38,821 nt of DNA from Leptolyngbya sp. FACHB-60. Lineage in GTDB: Bacteria; Cyanobacteriota; Cyanobacteriia; Phormidesmidales; Phormidesmidaceae. The stretch spans positions 1 to 38,821 of the forward strand of contig NZ_JACJOX010000046.1 in the NCBI RefSeq assembly GCF_014695775.1, written 5' to 3'. Positions 8,764 through 16,573 of this stretch are shown here, one piece after another. Under the pieces are notes generated by a model that worked only from the letters and a program-made list of their open reading frames with translations, had not been told where the DNA came from and searched no databases. The position numbers and the translations under genes are program-made. Position 1 is the first letter of the stretch. Each line of letters opens with the position of its first letter.

Positions 8764-8895
8764 ATGGATTTCAGCATACTGCGCCTCGCCAATGCCGTCC
8801 TCTGGCTTGAGAAAGACCTCTACCGCTGGGAAGAAGAAGCTAAGTCTCAAGGCACAGGCATCCTTACCCGTTTGCCAAGCGTCAATATGCTGTAG
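8764..8895 (+). CDS. Possible 43-residue small protein
   Basis: An uninterrupted frame runs from ATG 8764 to TAG 8893-8895, product MDFSILRLANAVLWLEKD... ending ILTRLPSVNML. The composition is protein-like (amphipathic helix LRLANAVLWLEKDLYRWEEEAK) rather than random. It starts 26 nt from the divergent reductase gene, so both share one promoter region. No ribosome-binding site is obvious and no homologue is recalled. It may be a real small gene or a gene remnant. Confidence 0.35.
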   Translation: MDFSILRLANAVLWLEKDLYRWEEEAKSQGTGILTRLPSVNML

Positions 8896-9052
8896 ACCAA
8901 TCGACGAGAAAGGTTTCGACCATGGCTAGGTGTTAGGGCCCATCACCCGACGTTATTCAAGCTCTCTAGCCCCTGCCTGGCGCTCAGCCCCAGCGCATAC
9001 CTTCACCCAGATGTGAGACGCTAGAAACCAGTGTTATCTGGACTCGCCCCCT

Positions 9053-9886
9053 ATGCAGGTCGCCTGGCAAGACGTTAAGCCCTACGAAGACATCGTTTAC
9101 CAAAAGGCCGATGGCATCGCCAAAATCACCATCAATCGGCCCCACAAGCGCAATGCCTTTCGCCCCAAAACCATTGTCGAGCTGTACGAAGCTTTCTCCA
9201 ACGCCCGCGAGGACAGCCGCATTGGCGTGGTGTTGCTGACTGGGGCGGGCCCCCACACCGACGGCAAATATGCTTTTTGCTCGGGCGGCGACCAGAGTGT
9301 GCGCGGCCACGGTGGCTATGTGGATGAGGGCGGTGTGCCCCGGCTCAACGTGCTCGATTTGCAGCGGCTAATTCGCTCCATGCCCAAGGTGGTGATTGCG
9401 CTAGTGGCAGGCTATGCGATCGGCGGCGGCCACGTGCTGCACGTGGTGTGCGACCTCACCATTGCTGCCGACAACGCCATATTTGGCCAAACTGGCCCCA
9501 AGGTGGGCAGTTTTGACGGCGGTTTTGGAGCTAGCTACCTATCTCGCATGGTCGGCCAAAAGAAGGCCCGCGAAATCTGGTATCTGTGCCGCCAGTACAG
9601 TGCTCAGGAAGCGCTCGATATGGGCATGGTGAACTGCGTGGTGCCGGTAGAACAGCTAGAGGCTGAAGGCGTACAGTGGGCTCAGGAAATTTTGCAAAAA
9701 AGCCCGATCGCCATTCGCTGCCTCAAAGCGGCCTTTAACGCTGATTGCGATGGTCAGGCGGGGCTGCAAGAGCTAGCGGGCAACGCCACCTTGCTCTATT
9801 ACATGACCGAAGAAGGCTCTGAGGGCAGGCAGGCATTTCTGGAGAAGCGAGAGCCAGATTTTCGGCAATATCCCTGGCTACCCTAG
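9053..9886 (+). CDS. menB: 1,4-dihydroxy-2-naphthoyl-CoA synthase MenB
   Basis: 277 residues of the crotonase superfamily. MenB-specific signatures are present: FCSGGDQSVRGHGGY (oxyanion-hole region), LNVLDLQRLIRSMPK, QTGPKVGSFDGGFGASYLSR and the C-terminal EGRQAFLEKREPDFRQYPWLP. It closes the second ring of the naphthoquinone from o-succinylbenzoyl-CoA; in cyanobacteria the pathway makes phylloquinone, the A1 cofactor of photosystem I. The enzyme is cytosolic. No other men genes are nearby, which is normal in cyanobacteria. Start chosen at ATG 9053 because MQVAWQDVKPYEDIVYQK matches the usual family N-terminus. Confidence 0.95.
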   Translation: MQVAWQDVKPYEDIVYQKADGIAKITINRPHKRNAFRPKTIVELYEAFSNAREDSRIGVVLLTGAGPHTDGKYAFCSGGDQSVRGHGGYVDEGGVPRLNVLDLQRLIRSMPKVVIALVAGYAIGGGHVLHVVCDLTIAADNAIFGQTGPKVGSFDGGFGASYLSRMVGQKKAREIWYLCRQYSAQEALDMGMVNCVVPVEQLEAEGVQWAQEILQKSPIAIRCLKAAFNADCDGQAGLQELAGNATLLYYMTEEGSEGRQAFLEKREPDFRQYPWLP

Positions 9887-9890
9887 GGGA

Positions 9891-9930
9891 GTAGATGGGT
9901 GGATGAGTAGGTGGGTGGATGGGTGGGCAG
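9891..9930 (+). repeat. G-rich low-complexity tract (degenerate GGTGGATG repeats)
   Basis: Just after menB the plus strand has about five degenerate units of GGGTGGATG/GAGTAGGTG, with several G-runs, ending in a small hairpin (GATGGG paired with CCCATC, about 9918-9938). It might form a G-rich structure or act as the menB 3' end. Confidence 0.5.
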
Positions 9931-9969
9931 TGCCCATCAGCACTGTGCTATTCCACTAGGGCGATCGCT

Positions 9970-9982
9970 TATACTTGTACAA
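9970..9982 (+). promoter_or_regulatory. YefM-YoeB operator/promoter with TGTACA palindrome
   Basis: TTGTACAA (9975-9982) is a perfect palindrome containing the hexamer TGTACA, the core bound by YefM-YoeB of E. coli. It overlaps the end of a -10-like TATACT (9970-9975) 18 nt before the yefM ATG. This arrangement fits autorepression by the antitoxin and the toxin-antitoxin complex. Confidence 0.65.
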
Positions 9983-10000
9983 ATAACTGGACAGGTCTCC

Positions 10001-10255
10001 ATGCGAGTTGTTACCTTCAGCGAGGCTAGAAACAAGCTGAAAACCATTCTTGACCAGGTGGTGAATGACGCTGACTACACCGTTATCACCCGACGCGATG
10101 CAGAGGATGCTGTTGTGATGTCGCTAGACTACTTCAACAGTCTGCTAGAAACCGTTTACTTACTCAAATCTCCCGCTAATGCGACCCATTTAGAAGAGTC
10201 GATCGCCCAGTACCGCCAGGGCCAAACCACGGAGCGGGACTTGCTCGATGAGTGA
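10001..10255 (+). CDS. yefM: Antitoxin YefM (Phd/YefM family)
   Basis: 84 residues from ATG 10001. A longer upstream frame starting at 9911 is rejected because it would read through the promoter and because MRVVTFSEARNKLKTILDQV is the standard Phd/YefM N-terminus. The N-terminal half is the DNA-binding fold (TFSEAR...VITRRDAEDAVVMSLDYFNSLLET); the acidic C-terminus (EESIAQYRQGQTTERDLLDE) is the part expected to wrap and block the YoeB active site. The stop overlaps the toxin start by 8 nt, a typical translational coupling. Confidence 0.93.
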   Translation: MRVVTFSEARNKLKTILDQVVNDADYTVITRRDAEDAVVMSLDYFNSLLETVYLLKSPANATHLEESIAQYRQGQTTERDLLDE

Positions 10256-10514
10256 TCGCAAGCTGGCATGGACAGATGCCGCCTGGAAAGATTATCTCTA
10301 TTGGCAAAGTCAGGATAGAAAGACTCTGAAGCGACTTAATTCACTCATTCAGGCGACTAAGAGCCTCCCCTTTAAGGGCATCGGTAAGCCCGAACCTTTA
10401 AAGGAAAACCTATCTGGTTTCTGGTCACGTCGCATCGACGACACCCATCGCTTGGTCTACGCCGTAGATGACGACTATTTGACTATTATTTCCTGTCGCT
10501 ACCATTACCTGTAG
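10248..10514 (+). CDS. yoeB: Toxin YoeB, ribosome-dependent mRNA interferase
   Basis: 88 residues, RelE superfamily. Catalytic positions of E. coli YoeB (Glu46, Arg65, His83, Tyr84) are all present with a constant offset: Glu49 in GIGKPEPLK, Arg68 in DDTHRLVY, and His86-Tyr87 in CRYHYL. The family cuts mRNA in the ribosomal A site. All key residues being intact suggests a working toxin. It overlaps the antitoxin gene by 8 nt. Confidence 0.94.
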   Translation: MSDRKLAWTDAAWKDYLYWQSQDRKTLKRLNSLIQATKSLPFKGIGKPEPLKENLSGFWSRRIDDTHRLVYAVDDDYLTIISCRYHYL

Positions 10515-10605
10515 CGTATTTGCATCGAGCCTAGTTTTCTGGCTCAGATAGGTCATTGAAGCACGTGCGGTGGATAAGTAAGGGGTTGTCTTGAGAGGTT
10601 GAACC

Positions 10606-11316
10606 ATGCTTAGAGCAATTGATCGAGATCTTTGGGTAGCCGAGCAGCCCCTACGGTATTTTGGGCTGAGCGTGGGCACGCGCATGACGGTGATTCAACT
10701 GTCAAACAACGAGCTAATCATTATTTCGCCGATTCAGGTAAGTGATCAATTGGTAGGTGAGCTAAATGAGTTGGGCACGGTCACGCATATTATTGCGCCT
10801 AATCTGTATCACTACCTCTTTGCCGCAGAGTTCAAGGCGGCCTACCCGCCGGCAACATTTTGGGCTACGGCGGGGCTGAGGGCAAAGCGGCCAGAGTTGG
10901 TGATCGATCAGGTTATAGCAGGTGGTTTAAACAATCTGTGGGATGGAGTTGAGCGCCTGTTCTTCGATGGATTTAAAACCCTTGGTTCCAGCGGCCCAGA
11001 CCCGTTGGATGAGTGGGTGTTTTTCCATGTCGCCAGCCGGACGCTGATTTTGACCGACACGGCTTTCTGTTTTGATGAGAGCTTTCCATGGGTAACGCAG
11101 CTAGTGACGAGAATTGGCGGTGGCTATAAAAGCTTGAGCCCATCGCTACTAGAACGCATGGCAACTAGAGACAAGGAAACAGTCAAGGCCTCGGTTGAAC
11201 AGGTTCTGCGCTGGGATTTTGATCGGGTGATTATGGCCCACGGCAGCATTGTCGAGCAGGGCGGCAAGCAGCAATTCAAGCGTGGGTTCGAGCAATTTCT
11301 AGGGCGTTCACTCTAG
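10606..11316 (+). CDS. DUF4336 protein (metallo-beta-lactamase-like fold)
   Basis: 236 residues starting MLRAIDRDLWVAEQPLRYFGLSVGTRM, the hallmark start of DUF4336. The fold is related to metallo-beta-lactamases (strands around VIQLSNNELIIISPI and THIIAPNLYHYLFAAEF, later DEWVFFHVASRTLILTDTAFCF and RVIMAHGSIVEQGG). The canonical HxHxDH zinc motif is replaced by PNLYHYLFAAEF, so hydrolase activity is uncertain. No signal peptide is visible. It follows yoeB by 91 nt, but no functional link is implied. Confidence 0.8.
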   Translation: MLRAIDRDLWVAEQPLRYFGLSVGTRMTVIQLSNNELIIISPIQVSDQLVGELNELGTVTHIIAPNLYHYLFAAEFKAAYPPATFWATAGLRAKRPELVIDQVIAGGLNNLWDGVERLFFDGFKTLGSSGPDPLDEWVFFHVASRTLILTDTAFCFDESFPWVTQLVTRIGGGYKSLSPSLLERMATRDKETVKASVEQVLRWDFDRVIMAHGSIVEQGGKQQFKRGFEQFLGRSL

Positions 11317-11425
11317 GTCAGCTCAACTGCAACCCAGGAGGTAGGCACGCCCACTGGGGCAGATGACGATCGCACCCTTCGGTGATAGCCTGCGAAAGGC
11401 CCGTTGTGATTGACTTTCATTGCCC

Positions 11426-12316
11426 ATGAACCTTCTACTTGAGCGCATTCAGACCAGCCTGCTTGATCTGGTGGGGCAGTTTATTCAGCTCTTACCGGGG
11501 ATAGCGATCGCGCTGGTGCTGGTGCTGCTCACGGGGTATGCCGCTAAGGTGACCCAGAAGATGGTGGGCAAAATGACTAAGCGCCTTGTGCCTAGCCGAT
11601 CGCTGCAACTGCTGGCCGTGCAAGTCACCCGCATTGGCACCTGGGCAGTAGGGCTCATTATTGCGGCAGTGATTGCCTTTCCAGATTTGCGATTAGGCGA
11701 CATTATTGGCCTGCTGGGGCTAGGTTCGGTCGCGATTGGCTTTGCCTTTCAAGACATTTTTAAAAACTTTTTGGCGGGCATTTTGCTGTTGCTAGAAGAG
11801 CCCTTTCGCCTGGGCGATCAGGTGATCATGTGTGACTACGAGGGCACGGTAGAGGCGATTAAAATTCGCTCGACCCAGCTGCGCACCTATACCGGGGAGC
11901 TGGTAGAAATTCCTAATGCGATCGTGTTTACTAACCCGGTGCGGGTGCTGACCGCCTTTCGCAGCCGCCGCACCGACCTGGGTATTGGAGTCGATTACAC
12001 GACGCCCCTACCCCTGGCCAAGCAAACCTTTCTAGAGGTGATTAACCGTGCCGATGGGGTGCTGAGTGACCCGGCCCCCGAGGTCGATGTGGTGGGTTTT
12101 GGTGATAGCTCGATTGACTTTAAGCTGCGCTACTGGACGACGCCTCAAATGGCGGAGGTGCGCCGCATTCAAACCCAGTTGGCCATGGCCCTCAAGGCCG
12201 CCTGCGACGAAGCAGGCATTTCGATTCCCTACCCGATTCGCACCGTGCATCTGTTTGATCAAACACAGTTTAGCGAAAGCAAACTCCTGGACACCGGCGA
12301 CTCAGTGGGGCAATAG
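11426..12316 (+). CDS. MscS-family mechanosensitive channel
   Basis: 296 residues from ATG 11426; a TTG two codons upstream is in frame but less likely. Hydrophobic segments lie at about 15-37, 62-85 and 90-118. The last holds the pore helix and its conserved cytosolic continuation, FAFQDIFKNFLAGILLLLEEPFRLGDQV, followed by the beta domain (EGTVEAIKIRSTQLRTYTGELVEIPNAIV), all diagnostic of MscS. It releases osmolytes on membrane tension in the cytoplasmic membrane. The protein is short, MscS-sized, with no added regulatory domain. Confidence 0.92.
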   Translation: MNLLLERIQTSLLDLVGQFIQLLPGIAIALVLVLLTGYAAKVTQKMVGKMTKRLVPSRSLQLLAVQVTRIGTWAVGLIIAAVIAFPDLRLGDIIGLLGLGSVAIGFAFQDIFKNFLAGILLLLEEPFRLGDQVIMCDYEGTVEAIKIRSTQLRTYTGELVEIPNAIVFTNPVRVLTAFRSRRTDLGIGVDYTTPLPLAKQTFLEVINRADGVLSDPAPEVDVVGFGDSSIDFKLRYWTTPQMAEVRRIQTQLAMALKAACDEAGISIPYPIRTVHLFDQTQFSESKLLDTGDSVGQ

Positions 12317-12473
12317 TCGCGTTCTAGGCTCCCCCGTCGATGCATCGATCCTGCTTCCTCAAAGAAAGCCTACACAACTGAGGCAAGGTTTGTCATCTCT
12401 TTAATGTGCCAGAACGGGCGATCGCCCTTATCCCCTGTAGATCAGGAATAGATAAGAGAGCACACGCGAAAAG

Positions 12474-15400
12474 ATGACTTTAAAACCGATGCACAGCACA
12501 ACCCTGAGGCTGCGACCAAACTCGACCGGAAATTGCTTTGGTCTGAAAAAACGGCAGCCCTGGGTGGGGAGTTTGGCCGCTATGGCCTGCCTGATAGCCG
12601 GGCCAGCTTGGGCTGAGCCAGGGGCGCTTCCGGCAGAGGTGCTAGAAGTGCAGCCTTGGGGAGGTATTAACTTTGAGACCGTTGGAGGCAGCCAGGACTT
12701 TGGCAGTCTGGAAGGATTTTTACCCCTATGGCAAGTGCCGGGGCAGCAGATTTGGTTTTTGCAGGGCCGAGCGCGGTTAGACACCGCTGGCTTTTTGGGC
12801 AGCAATCTGATGCTGGGCTATCGCACCCTGGGCGGCAATCGCACCAGTCTAACCGGAGGATATGTCGGGATCGATACTCAGGCCTATGGGGGAGGAACGT
12901 TTTATCAGACGGGGGCTGGCCTAGAACATATCAACAATGGGTGGGAGCTGCGGGGCAATGTCTATTGGCCCCTGGGCGATCGCAGCACCGCCACCACCTT
13001 GCTCAGCACGGCATTTTTTGAGGGCAACCAGCTGCTGCTGCCCACGACCCGACAGGTTGCGATGGCCGGTGGGGATATGAGCGTGGGTGGGGCGATCGCC
13101 ACCCTAGGATCCCTGGGCTCGCTCAATGCCTATGGAGGACTCTACTACTACAGTCCTCCCGACCAGCCGGGCTTTTTTGGGGGGCGGGCCTGGCTGGCTG
13201 CCAGCCCCCTAGAGGGGTTAAATCTGCGGCTCGGCTTGCAATACGACGACTACTTTGGGGCCAATGTGCTGCTGCAAACGGGCTTTAGCTGGGGTGGGTC
13301 TGGCCCCCGATCGGCGGCGACAGGCCTGGCCCTGGGGCAGCCGATTCAGCGCACCATGGGCATTACTCTGGGTGCCGAGGCCCAAGTGCAGGCGGCGATC
13401 GACCCCGATACAAACCAGGCTTATCGGTTTTACCATGTGCAGCCTGGCTCTACTGCCGCTGGCGATGGCACCGCTGCCGCCCCCTATGGTGCGATCGATC
13501 CGGCGCTGAGCGTGGCCAGCAGTGGCGATCGCGTTTATGTTCAGCCGGGCAGTTTGGCCAGCGGTTTCACCATTCCTTCTGGGGTGCAGGTGTTGTCTAC
13601 CGGCCCGCTTCAGCCCCTGCGTACCCAGGTGGGCACCCTGGCTCTGCCGGGGTCGGGTAGCGGCCTGCTGCCCCACGTACCCGGCACCGTGACCATGGGG
13701 CACGATAGCCTGCTGTCGGGGTTCGCCGTTGCCCCAGAAGCCGGCCAGGATGGGATCCAGGCTTTTGGGGTCAGGTCGGTGACGATTTTAGGCAACCAAG
13801 TTCTGTCGACGCGCAACGGCATTTTGCTAAATGACGTCAGCGGAAATCTGATCGTGCGCCGCAACCAGATCCAGGATGCTAGCGAAAACGGGATCTTGCT
13901 CAATCTTTCGGGCCAAACAGTCAACACCGCTGACCTGAGCAACAACGACATTCATCGGGCGACGGGCAACGGGCTGTTGGTGAGAGCCGCTGACGCCAGC
14001 CAGATCAACAGTCTGCAACTCAACCAAAACCGCATTGGCAGCGCCGGTGAAAATGGCCTGATGGTGATGGCTGAAACCAACAGCCGCTTGGGGACTGTGG
14101 CGATCGCCGAAACCCAGATCGCTGCCGCCGGAGAAAACGGCGTATTAGTCTTGGCCGGTGCCGGTGGCCAAATTGACAACCTAACGCTCAGCCAGCTCGA
14201 CCTGGGCACCACCGGCACAAATGGCCTGCTGCTATTGGCGGAGGACGGCACCATCGCCGCCGCAACCGTTGCCGATGTAAGCCTAGGGCAAAGCCAGGGC
14301 AATGGGGTGCTGGTGCTAGCCGACAACGGCAGTCACCTTGGCCCCGTCAATCTAACTCAACTTCAGATGGCGACTACCGCAGAAAATGGGGTGGCCCTGT
14401 TGGCCTTTGGGGGCAGTCGTGTAGGCCCATTCACGCTCAGCCAAAGCGACCTAGGCCAGGTTGGCAGCAACGGGGTGCTGGTGCTAGCCGACACCAGTAG
14501 CGCCCTGGCCGATACCACCCTAGACACCGTCGCCATTCAGTCGGCCGGGGCTAATGGCCTGCTGGTTTTGGGCCAAAACAGCTCTACCCTGGCAACAGTT
14601 ACGGTCAATGACCTCACTGTAGGCCGAGCCGACGCCAATGGCCTGGTGCTGATTGCCGATAGCGGCTCCCAGATCGCTGCCGCTACGCTGAGCGCCCCCC
14701 AGGTGGCCAGCGCTGGTGAAAATGGGGTGCTGGTGTTAGCGAACAACGGCGGTCAGATCGCCACCGTTACCCTCGACGGCGGCGACATTCAGCAGGCCGG
14801 TCAAAGTGGGGTGCTGGCGCTGGCCATGAACGGTAGCCAAATCCAACATTTAGCGGTGACTAACACAGAGATAGGCAGCGAGGGAGCTGCCGCGATCGCC
14901 AACAATGGCATTCTCATTCTGACCGCTCAGGGCAGCCGCATAGAGGCCGCTACCCTAGATGGCAACCGGCTGACGGGGGTAGGTGCTACTGGCATTCAGC
15001 TGCTCGCCCTCGATCAAAGTCAGCTGGGTACAGCTCGCATTAGCGGCAACCAGCTCCAGTCGATTGGCGGCGACGGCATTTTTGTGATGTCTGAGGGCCA
15101 GAGCCAAATCAGCCAGACCACTATTGCCGGCAATCAGCTGCAAGCCATTGACCAAGTTGGTATGCAGGTTTTGGCGCTCAACCAGGGGCAGATCGCGGCC
15201 ACGCAAATTAGCGACAACACCCTCGACACCATTGGCGCAGACGGTATGGTCGCCTTTGCCGAGTCTGGGGGGCAGCTGGCCACCGTCACTGCTGATAGCA
15301 ACCGAGTCAGCCAAGTTGCCCGAAACGGCCTGAGCCTCTTTGCCACGAATGGTGGCACCATCGACCAGGCTGCTCTCGTCAACAACCAAACCCAGACAGT

Positions 15401-15719
15401 AGGCAATAACGGCATCTTTGCCTTTGCCGACGGCACCGGTCGTTTTTCCACGCTCAGTGTGGTGGGCAACCAAATTCAGGGGTCGGGCAATCATGCCTTA
15501 GAACTCGGCAACGAATCAGCCCAACCCCTCTGTGCCCAAATCACCAATAACCAGAGTACTGCTACTACAAATCTCGACGCCAACCTGTTTGTTGGGGCAG
15601 GCAGTACGCTGCAAGTGGTCGATTTGACCCAGCTCAATCAGTTGAACAACGGTACCTTCACCCAGATCAACAGCGCTGGGGCCATCGCCGGTAGTCAGGG
15701 CAAGCCTCCCTGCCCCTAA
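12474..15719 (+). CDS. Secreted giant beta-helix protein with inverse-autotransporter-like barrel
   Basis: 1081 residues. A long N-terminal region with signal peptide (hydrophobic VGSLAAMACLIAG, likely cut after AWA near residue 47) leads into about residues 58-275, Gly/aromatic-rich alternating strands (LQGRARLDTAG, LMLGYRTLG, GAGLEHINNGWELRGNVYWP, GLYYYSPPDQPGFFGGRAWLAA). These resemble the barrel of intimin/invasin-type inverse autotransporters. A DUF1565-like start of a parallel beta-helix follows (about 315-360, AAPYGAIDPALSVASSGDRVYVQPG), and about residues 470-1005 are roughly nineteen 28-residue coils of the form NGVLVLA-x-GS-x-I-x-x-VTL. A C-terminal piece has two Cys (PLCAQI, KPPCP). 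The likely role is a surface-exposed stalk or adhesin; substrate or partner unknown. It is convergent with the hemerythrin gene. Confidence 0.8.
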   Translation: MTLKPMHSTTLRLRPNSTGNCFGLKKRQPWVGSLAAMACLIAGPAWAEPGALPAEVLEVQPWGGINFETVGGSQDFGSLEGFLPLWQVPGQQIWFLQGRARLDTAGFLGSNLMLGYRTLGGNRTSLTGGYVGIDTQAYGGGTFYQTGAGLEHINNGWELRGNVYWPLGDRSTATTLLSTAFFEGNQLLLPTTRQVAMAGGDMSVGGAIATLGSLGSLNAYGGLYYYSPPDQPGFFGGRAWLAASPLEGLNLRLGLQYDDYFGANVLLQTGFSWGGSGPRSAATGLALGQPIQRTMGITLGAEAQVQAAIDPDTNQAYRFYHVQPGSTAAGDGTAAAPYGAIDPALSVASSGDRVYVQPGSLASGFTIPSGVQVLSTGPLQPLRTQVGTLALPGSGSGLLPHVPGTVTMGHDSLLSGFAVAPEAGQDGIQAFGVRSVTILGNQVLSTRNGILLNDVSGNLIVRRNQIQDASENGILLNLSGQTVNTADLSNNDIHRATGNGLLVRAADASQINSLQLNQNRIGSAGENGLMVMAETNSRLGTVAIAETQIAAAGENGVLVLAGAGGQIDNLTLSQLDLGTTGTNGLLLLAEDGTIAAATVADVSLGQSQGNGVLVLADNGSHLGPVNLTQLQMATTAENGVALLAFGGSRVGPFTLSQSDLGQVGSNGVLVLADTSSALADTTLDTVAIQSAGANGLLVLGQNSSTLATVTVNDLTVGRADANGLVLIADSGSQIAAATLSAPQVASAGENGVLVLANNGGQIATVTLDGGDIQQAGQSGVLALAMNGSQIQHLAVTNTEIGSEGAAAIANNGILILTAQGSRIEAATLDGNRLTGVGATGIQLLALDQSQLGTARISGNQLQSIGGDGIFVMSEGQSQISQTTIAGNQLQAIDQVGMQVLALNQGQIAATQISDNTLDTIGADGMVAFAESGGQLATVTADSNRVSQVARNGLSLFATNGGTIDQAALVNNQTQTVGNNGIFAFADGTGRFSTLSVVGNQIQGSGNHALELGNESAQPLCAQITNNQSTATTNLDANLFVGAGSTLQVVDLTQLNQLNNGTFTQINSAGAIAGSQGKPPCP
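13884..15500 (+). repeat. About 19 tandem 84-bp (28-aa) repeats inside the beta-helix gene
   Basis: Each unit starts with an Asn-Gly (sometimes Asp-Gly, Ser-Gly or Thr-Gly) followed by three or four aliphatic residues and Ala. Most units are exactly 28 residues; one is 27 and one near the middle has a five-residue insertion (AAAIAN before NGILIL). DNA identity between neighbours is moderate, so the array is old or diversified rather than freshly expanded. Confidence 0.85.
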
Positions 15720-15776
15720 CGGGCCGCAGTTGGGCTGATGGGCGTTGCTTGACGCAGGTATGATTTGCTCCCCAGT

Positions 15777-15826
15777 CCCCAAAATTGGGGAATTTAGCTC
15801 AAAGTCCCCCAATATTGGGGGACTTT
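15777..15826. terminator. Tandem perfect palindromes, probable bidirectional terminator
   Basis: Two palindromes lie between the convergent beta-helix and hemerythrin genes: 15777-15790 (CCCCAAAATTGGGG) and 15801-15826 (26 bp, arms AAAGTCCCCCAAT and ATTGGGGGACTTT). Both are perfect. The CCCCCAATATTGGGGG type is a dispersed cyanobacterial repeat; here it is well placed to end transcripts from both sides. Confidence 0.65.
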
Positions 15827-15887
15827 GAGGGGGCGACGAGAGCATATCGCCTTTCCAGATTCATTGCTCGATTGAGCACCGCTGGGC

Positions 15888-16319
15888 TTATGCCCCTTTG
15901 GTCGCACTGCGAATGCAGCGGCCGATGTGGGTGTCGATTTTAAGAATGTGGCTGGTCAGCCAGTCAGCCAGCTGCTGATAGATTTCGATAGCTACCGCCT
16001 CGCTGGCGTCGCTGGCTTTGTAGCGATCGTGCAGTTGGCCAAAGGTGGTAATGAAAGTCGCATGGGCCTGCTGGTTGACTTCGGCAATGGGGCACTTGTG
16101 CTTGGCAGCGCAGGCTTCTTCATGCTCAAAGTGCCATTCGGCGTAAAACTTAAGGAAAGCGAAGAGCTTTTTAATGGCGGTGCTGCCTTTGTGGTGGGCG
16201 ATCGCTAGGCCTAGATCATTGACGGCGGCAATCAGCTCTTTGTGGTGGGCGTCGATCATCGGTACGCCAGTGCTGAGGGAGTCGTCCCAGGTGAAGGGTT
16301 GGAGGGTGATGGTTTCCAT
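15888..16319 (-). CDS. Bacteriohemerythrin with one altered iron ligand
   Basis: 143 residues, close to family length. Di-iron ligands are visible as His25 (or 26, MIDAHHKEL), His63-x3-Glu67 (EWHFEHEEA), His86 (QQAHATF), His124 and Asp129 (SHILKID). The first His of the usual HxxxH pair is Asn82 (EVNQQAH), an AAC codon one base from CAC; nearby His74 might substitute. Bacteriohemerythrins bind O2 at a di-iron centre for sensing, delivery or storage. This is the last gene of the minus-strand series starting with the protoglobin at 19442, 51 nt after the 66-residue membrane protein. Cytosolic. Confidence 0.9.
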   Translation of the reverse strand: METITLQPFTWDDSLSTGVPMIDAHHKELIAAVNDLGLAIAHHKGSTAIKKLFAFLKFYAEWHFEHEEACAAKHKCPIAEVNQQAHATFITTFGQLHDRYKASDASEAVAIEIYQQLADWLTSHILKIDTHIGRCIRSATKGA

Positions 16320-16370
16320 AGCGGGTTAGGGGGGAATATGGGGCAAGGCAAACAGGGGGGTGACGGAGCG

Positions 16371-16571
16371 TTACTCGTTTACTTCTTGGCGACTCAGTTC
16401 TAATAAGGGAAGCAGAGCGATCAGCCAGAGGGTGAGGGCACTGTTGTAGGACAGGGTGAGATAGAGCCAGAGCCAAAGCGTGACAGCTAGGCCGGGGGGG
16501 CTGGTGACCAGGTCAGTCAGCTTGAGCAGGCCGAGAAATCCTTGCAGCAGTCGTAGAGTGTCTTGGGTCAT
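16371..16571 (-). CDS. Small membrane protein, 66 residues
   Basis: MTQDTLRLLQGFLGLLKLTD is followed by a hydrophobic region (LAVTLWLWLYLTL, ALTLWLIALLPLLEL) that makes one or two transmembrane helices, ending in a charged RQEVNE tail. It starts 2 nt after the DUF4388 gene stop and ends 51 nt before the hemerythrin gene, so it is almost surely co-transcribed. No family is recognised. By position it could anchor a member of the cluster at the membrane (inference only). Confidence 0.65.
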   Translation of the reverse strand: MTQDTLRLLQGFLGLLKLTDLVTSPPGLAVTLWLWLYLTLSYNSALTLWLIALLPLLELSRQEVNE

Positions 16572-16573
16572 GG

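Noticed and set aside
13218..15494. Several long frames antisense to the beta-helix gene
   Set aside because: They mirror the GC-rich repeated coding frame and have no features of their own.
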